Part shown: one piece after another, positions 57,941-61,901 of the stretch
Layout: the number at the start of each line of letters is the position of its first letter
How positions within the stretch are numbered: the first letter of the stretch is position 1
The notes under the pieces: model-generated
The model's database searches: none
Told to the model about the DNA's origin: nothing
Seen by the model: the letters and a program-made list of their open reading frames with translations, nothing else
Program-made: the position numbers and the translations under genes
Source of the DNA: Gammaproteobacteria bacterium
Lineage (GTDB): Bacteria > Pseudomonadota > Gammaproteobacteria > Steroidobacterales > Steroidobacteraceae
NCBI GenBank assembly: GCA_013289615.1
Contig: JABCZO010000026.1
Span: forward strand, 1 to 61,901
DNA: 61,901 nucleotides
Direction of reading: 5' to 3'

Positions 57941-58816
57941 ATGACCGACTCGACCGAATACGTTCCGCCGAGAGTGTGGACTTGGAGCAAACCCAGTGGC
58001 GGTACATTCGCGAATATAAACCGTCCGGTGGCGGGGCCCACGCACGAGAAAGAACTACCTGTGGGGCGGCACCCGTTGCAGCTCTATTCGCTGGGAACGC
58101 CCAACGGAGTGAAGGTTACCGTGATGCTGGAGGAGCTGCTGGCACTCGGTCAGCGCGGTGCCGAATATGACGCCTGGCTGATCCGCATCAACGACGGAGA
58201 GCAGTTCGGCAGCGGCTTCGTGGCGGTAAATCCCAACTCCAAGATTCCAGCACTTCTCGACCGCAGCGGTCCGGCACCGATCAGGATCTTCGAATCCGGC
58301 GCGATCCTGCTGTATCTCGCAGAGAAGTTCGGAAGCTTCCTGCCTGAGGAGCAGCCTGCGCGTGCCGAGTGCCTGTCCTGGCTTTTCTGGCAGATCGGCA
58401 GCGCGCCCTATCTCGGCGGGGGCTTCGGCCACTTCTACGCCTACGCACCGACTAAGATCGAGTACGCCATCGATCGGTTCGCCATGGAGGTCAAGCGGCA
58501 GCTCGATGTACTTGACCGTCGTCTGGCCGATCACGAGTACATCGCCGGCAGCAGCTACACGATCGCCGATATCGCTATCTTTCCCTGGTACGGCGGCCTC
58601 GCCAAGGGCTGGGCCTATGGCGCCGCCGAGTTCCTCAGTGTGCAGGACTACAGAAATGTACAGCGCTGGGCGGATCGGCTGCTCGAACGACCGGCAGTGC
58701 AGCGCGGACGTATGGTGAACCGCACCTCCGGCGAACCTTCGACCCAATTGCACGAGCGCCATGATGCCAGCGACTTCGCGACCAAGACAGCCGACAAATT
58801 GCCGCCGGGGATATGA
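57941..58816 (+). CDS. yghU: YghU-type glutathione transferase / disulfide reductase
   Basis: 291 residues, very close to E. coli YghU from start to end: VWTWSKPSGGTFANINRPVA near the start, LPVGRHPLQLYSLGTPNGVK, NPNSKIPALLDRSG, FESGAILLYLAEKFG, and the end HERHDASDFATKTADK. YghU enzymes bind two glutathione molecules and reduce disulfides and organic peroxides. It is alone between repeats A and B, which suggests it moved or was inserted as a unit. Confidence 0.95.
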   Translation: MTDSTEYVPPRVWTWSKPSGGTFANINRPVAGPTHEKELPVGRHPLQLYSLGTPNGVKVTVMLEELLALGQRGAEYDAWLIRINDGEQFGSGFVAVNPNSKIPALLDRSGPAPIRIFESGAILLYLAEKFGSFLPEEQPARAECLSWLFWQIGSAPYLGGGFGHFYAYAPTKIEYAIDRFAMEVKRQLDVLDRRLADHEYIAGSSYTIADIAIFPWYGGLAKGWAYGAAEFLSVQDYRNVQRWADRLLERPAVQRGRMVNRTSGEPSTQLHERHDASDFATKTADKLPPGI

Positions 58817-58912
58817 ATGGCTCTTGCAATCGTCAAACCAAAACGGGAGGAGTGATGGCGCCTTGGACGAACGCTGACACGGGCGGGTTTTCGAATGTGT
58901 CAACGCCTGGAT

Positions 58913-58944
58913 ATCAAAAAGGGACCCCGAGGGTCCCTTTTGAT
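58913..58944. terminator. Bidirectional hairpin terminator after yghU
   Basis: ATCAAAAAGGGACCC, loop CGA, then GGGTCCCTTTTGAT: a near-perfect stem with a T run after it on both strands. It lies about 100 bases past the yghU stop and is the first part of repeat B. In the opposite direction it would end a tRNA transcript, the role it likely had at the original tRNA locus. Confidence 0.85.
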
Positions 58945-59096
58945 TTCCATAGTGGCGGAGAGAGAGGGATGGAACCGGATTCAGACCCCCATTCAGATCG
59001 ACAAGTTACGGATTCAGAAAACAACTTGGTCCCCAGGGATCCCCCGAAAACCCCTTAGCTGTCACTGGAACTGTCACTGGAAATCCCTCTCTCGGA
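58913..59096. repeat. Repeat B: second copy of the tRNA-end-like repeat
   Basis: Same parts as repeat A: hairpin (58913-58944); tRNA-Ser-like 3' end at 58953-58976 (complement GGTTCCATCCCTCTCTCTCC then GCCA); shared stretch ACAAGTTACGGATTCAGAAA; CCCCGAAAACCCC; two GTCACTGG units (59057-59080) and an AAATCCCTCTCTCGGAC end shared with repeat C. It is a direct repeat of A, and together they bracket yghU. Confidence 0.85.
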
Positions 59097-59365
59097 CATC
59101 GATTGCTCAGTCTATAGCAGACTATTACGGCCGGTAGCAGGAGTCGGGACGCGCGACCTTCGACCGATCGTCGACGCTGAGGGTCGCTGATCGGCCAACT
59201 CCGTACCTCCAGCGTACCGAACTGCCTGCCCAAAAGCCGCCGTTATGGAGCCGGCTGCCCTACGCAACGCAATGTCTTCCGCTCAACGGCAGGAGGGCTG
59301 ATCGCTGCCCGCAATCTCGAGCGGCGTTATGAGCGTCGGCGACCCACATCCGGACCGGCAGGGCG

Positions 59366-61378
59366 TCAGTTTGGTGCGTTGACCTTAAGCGGATACCCGA
59401 TCCTCTTCATCAACGCCGTGAACCGTGGGTCATCAGCGACTGGCTTCAGCATGGGATCGGTCCCGAAGTAAAGCACACCGGTCCTCCGGTAATCGTAGTC
59501 CCTTTCCATCCAATCCAAGGCGGACTTTTTGTCGCCGAAAGCTGCGTAGACTTCTGCAATCTCCATTGCGCCATCCAGTGCGTCGTTGGCCAGCAATGCG
59601 TTGAGCTGGGTCTGCGCTTCCTCCTTCCGGTGCTGCGCCCACCAATACAAGGCCAGCGCCCATCGGCGATACAGTGGCGACTCTTCGGCAGTAGCAAACG
59701 GTAGTGCCTCATCCAACTTGTTCTGCATTATAAGTAGTTCAGCAAGGGTACCAGCTGCTGAGTCGAACTTCGGGCTGATCTGCAGGACTCGACGAAGGTC
59801 TGATTCGGCTCCTACAAGATCGCCCCCATACCAACGCATAAACCCACGGTCGAATATCGCCAGCGCACTCAACGGGTCGCGCTCGATGTCACGGGAAAGA
59901 CTTCGAATATGTTGCTCGAAACACGGTCCCGAGACGCAGCCCAGCACGAGTGGTACGAGCAACGGCTCGGTGAGATTCGGGTCAAGTCTCTCAGCAGCCT
60001 GCACGTCGGCCGCCGCCGCCTGTGGGTCGTGTTCGAACGCCATGTTGATGTGGGCACTGATGTAGCGAGTCGCTGCATCATTCGGATTCAGCGCCATAGC
60101 TCGTTTGATGGCCGCTCGCGCCAACTCAATATCCGGACCAGGATCGGTGTCTATATCATCCGCAAGATGGAAGTACACTCTCGCGAGCTGCGCCCAGGCC
60201 GCTGCGTACGTGGGCTCCAATTGTACGGCTCTGTCGAGAGCCACTGCCGCGTCTCTGGTGGATTGGGGTGTGAATTGTTCGTAAAAAAGGTAACGGCCCT
60301 TGAGCAACAGCGCATAGGCTTCGGTATTCGCCGTTCGGTCGGAAGGGGCCGACCCCACCTGCAGAGTGAGTTTCAACGCCTTGACGACCGCTCCGGCAAT
60401 GTCATCCTGGACTTCAAAAACGTCCCGCATGTCACGGTCGTACGTTTCAGACCACAGGTGCTCGGCCCTGTCCACCCGAATCAGTTGCGTCGTGACTCGG
60501 ATGTGATCTCCAGACTTGCGGACGCTACCCTCCAGCACGGTCGCAACGTTGAGCGCCTTCGCTATTTCCCCCAACGGCACTTGCTTACCTTTGAAGTAAA
60601 AAGATGACGTTCTGGCGATGACGTGGAGCCCCGGCGTCTTGGCGAGCTGGTCGAGCAACTCCTCAGCAAGGCCATCCGAGAAGTATTCCTGGTCATGCTT
60701 CTCGCTCATATCGACAAACGGCAGCACCGCAATCGACTTTTCTACGGCGTTCGAAGACGCTGCGGGCGCACGCGGTCCCACCTGACGCCAACCCAACCAC
60801 ACCGCAATCGCTATCGCCAGAGCGCCCACACCGACCCATATCGTCTGACGCGTGGGCCTTCGCGGCTGCAAGATGCTCGCCGAAGCACGCGAGCTCCCGT
60901 CTGTAGGGATAACCTGAATGGGGTCGCCAAGAAGACCCGCTATGCGATTGACGAATGGCGGGGACGGTTCCCCGCTAGGTAGTCTCGTCCACTGCACTTG
61001 ACGAAATCGCTCAGGTACGGATGCGTGACGCTCGCCCGTCCCGTCGATCACTACCGGCACTAGGAATGCCTTGCGCTCCCCCATATCACGCATGCGATCA
61101 ACGGCGACCCCCCATTCCCGGCGGAAGTAACCCTCGTCACGGGCCTCAGTATTAGCCGAGATGATTGGCATGAACAGCCGGCATCGGTGAATCTGCTCGT
61201 TGATTTGACGGTCCCAGACTTCCCCGCCCCGCAGCTCACTCTTGTCGAACCAAGCCTCGATACCGGCAGCCCTCAAGGCCTCGGCAATACGAGCGGCCGC
61301 CTCCGAGTCCTCAGAGGCATAGCTCAGAAATACCGCTCCAGACGGTGTAGCCGCGCGAGCTGCCGACATATCCTCCAC
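59366..61378 (-). CDS. TIR - membrane helix - TolB/FlgO-like - TPR fusion protein
   Basis: 670 residues. Residues about 10-150 are a TIR domain (AVFLSYASEDSEAAARIAEA; IEAWFDKSELRGGEVWDRQI). One membrane helix follows (IWVGVGALAIAIAVWLGW, about residues 180-198). Then comes a FlgO/TolB-N-like domain (KSIAVLPFVDMSEKHDQEYF, then SDGLAEELLDQLAKTPGLHV) and about 300 residues of TPR-like helices. The FlgO-TPR half is common in proteins that otherwise start with an adenylate-cyclase or DNA-binding domain. The GTG at 61378 has GGGAGGGG about 5 bases upstream; ATG 61369 is the alternative. TIR domains often cleave NAD or bind partners; here a signalling or defence role is inference. Confidence 0.85.
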   Translation of the reverse strand: MEDMSAARAATPSGAVFLSYASEDSEAAARIAEALRAAGIEAWFDKSELRGGEVWDRQINEQIHRCRLFMPIISANTEARDEGYFRREWGVAVDRMRDMGERKAFLVPVVIDGTGERHASVPERFRQVQWTRLPSGEPSPPFVNRIAGLLGDPIQVIPTDGSSRASASILQPRRPTRQTIWVGVGALAIAIAVWLGWRQVGPRAPAASSNAVEKSIAVLPFVDMSEKHDQEYFSDGLAEELLDQLAKTPGLHVIARTSSFYFKGKQVPLGEIAKALNVATVLEGSVRKSGDHIRVTTQLIRVDRAEHLWSETYDRDMRDVFEVQDDIAGAVVKALKLTLQVGSAPSDRTANTEAYALLLKGRYLFYEQFTPQSTRDAAVALDRAVQLEPTYAAAWAQLARVYFHLADDIDTDPGPDIELARAAIKRAMALNPNDAATRYISAHINMAFEHDPQAAAADVQAAERLDPNLTEPLLVPLVLGCVSGPCFEQHIRSLSRDIERDPLSALAIFDRGFMRWYGGDLVGAESDLRRVLQISPKFDSAAGTLAELLIMQNKLDEALPFATAEESPLYRRWALALYWWAQHRKEEAQTQLNALLANDALDGAMEIAEVYAAFGDKKSALDWMERDYDYRRTGVLYFGTDPMLKPVADDPRFTALMKRIGYPLKVNAPN

Positions 61379-61812
61379 TGAGGCCCCTCCCTGCCTGTGC
61401 CATGAGCATGCCTTAGGGTGCTCTAACCGGCAATTCGACCGATCTGCGTCCGGTTCCTAGCACCTGTATGGCGGCTGTCGGGAGGGTATCGAGGTAGAGT
61501 GACGGCTCTCCAGGCCTTCGATTGCACTACAGCCTGGACTCTTATGCGGCATACGTGCGCAATCCGGATAGAAACAAGCTAGCCGTAGTTTGTTGCGGCT
61601 TTACGAAGCAACCATTACCAGCTGAAAACTGGCTTTCCGTAAGCTGACAGTCACCACGGGCCGCTCCGGGTCCAGGAGCGGTCGTAGGCCAGTCATCGGG
61701 CCAGGAGCAAACGTTCAGAGTAAGTGAGTCCACGCTGACTCCTTGCAATGAAAGCCGCGTATTCGAGGTTTCCCAGAGTAATCTTGAACGCCCATCGTCA
61801 GGAGGTCGACCC
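61379..61812. other. Divergent intergenic region at the right end
   Basis: About 430 bases between the minus-strand TIR protein and the plus-strand gene at 61813. A minus-strand open frame (61542-61886) overlaps the start of the real gene and looks like a shadow. No RNA gene seen; promoters for both neighbours should lie here. Confidence 0.4.
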
Positions 61813-61901
61813 ATGTTCCGCCGAATCTGCAAGCCCTTCATCCTGCTGGCCAGCACCCTACCCCTTGTCTCCGCCGTCAGCGCCAATCCCGTCGCGCCAT
61901 C
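61813..61901 (+). CDS. Secreted protein, N terminus only (cut by window edge)
   Basis: The ATG at 61813 is preceded by a strong ribosome site, AGGAGG, 7 bases upstream. The 29 visible residues are MFRRICKPFILLASTLPLVS followed by AVSANPVAP: a signal peptide with cleavage near VSA-NP. The rest lies outside the window, so the family cannot be told. Confidence 0.75.
   Translation, partial: MFRRICKPFILLASTLPLVSAVSANPVAP

Overview
The window reads as a stretch of chromosome from a high-GC proteobacterium. A gammaproteobacterium is my best guess: it has the NodT/RND, FdnGHI-FdhE, SelABCD, YghU and KatG sets, lipoproteins with lipoboxes, Tat signals and many outer-membrane proteins. I cannot name the genus. 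Genes are densely packed. Several real genes are very small, and four places show decay (two SDR remnants, a resolvase remnant, tRNA-end repeats).

Layout. 1-9.4 kb holds an MFS transporter cut by the window edge, a DoxX-like membrane protein, a phospholipase C/acid phosphatase-type phosphoesterase with a clear terminator, an outer-membrane barrel protein, cytochrome b561, an OafA-type acyltransferase and two small membrane proteins. 9.6-14.1 kb holds a DUF5996 gene and then a five-gene operon. That operon combines an NrtA/SsuA-type ABC importer with a SCO (copper chaperone) protein and a membrane-anchored cupredoxin-like protein, and it is the most unusual gene set here. 14.3-20.2 kb is ordinary metabolism and transport: a racemase divergent from a class V aminotransferase, an EamA transporter, DUF2459, a cupin and small secreted proteins. 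20.2-25.1 kb carries an ECF sigma factor and RskA-type anti-sigma factor divergent from a COG2907 flavoprotein, DUF1365 and cyclopropane-fatty-acid synthase operon, which looks like a membrane-lipid stress regulon. 25-32.7 kb has a PBP5-like carboxypeptidase, a GH3 glycosidase with a PA14 insert, SDR remnants, DUF6496, a 25-residue membrane peptide and an HtrA protease. 33-41.5 kb is a CusA/CzcA-type RND efflux operon with its two-component system.

41.8-52.1 kb is a complete selenium module. It contains a formate dehydrogenase alpha subunit with an in-frame UGA (selenocysteine) and a recognisable SECIS hairpin, the beta and gamma subunits, FdhE, SelA, SelB, tRNA-Sec (selC) and SelD, and ends with a 42-residue membrane peptide. 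The window therefore encodes both a selenoprotein and everything specific to making it. Formate would be oxidised in the periplasm and electrons passed to quinone.

52.2-59.1 kb looks like a patchy island: a BBP2-type barrel protein, a metallo-hydrolase, a resolvase remnant, katG and yghU. Imperfect direct repeats with a tRNA-Ser 3'-end-like core, a hairpin and 12-bp tandem units bracket yghU, and part of the same repeat lies at 52.2 kb. 59.4-61.9 kb has a TIR-transmembrane-TolB/FlgO-like-TPR fusion protein and the start of a secreted protein. All functions come from reading the sequence; no database search was run.
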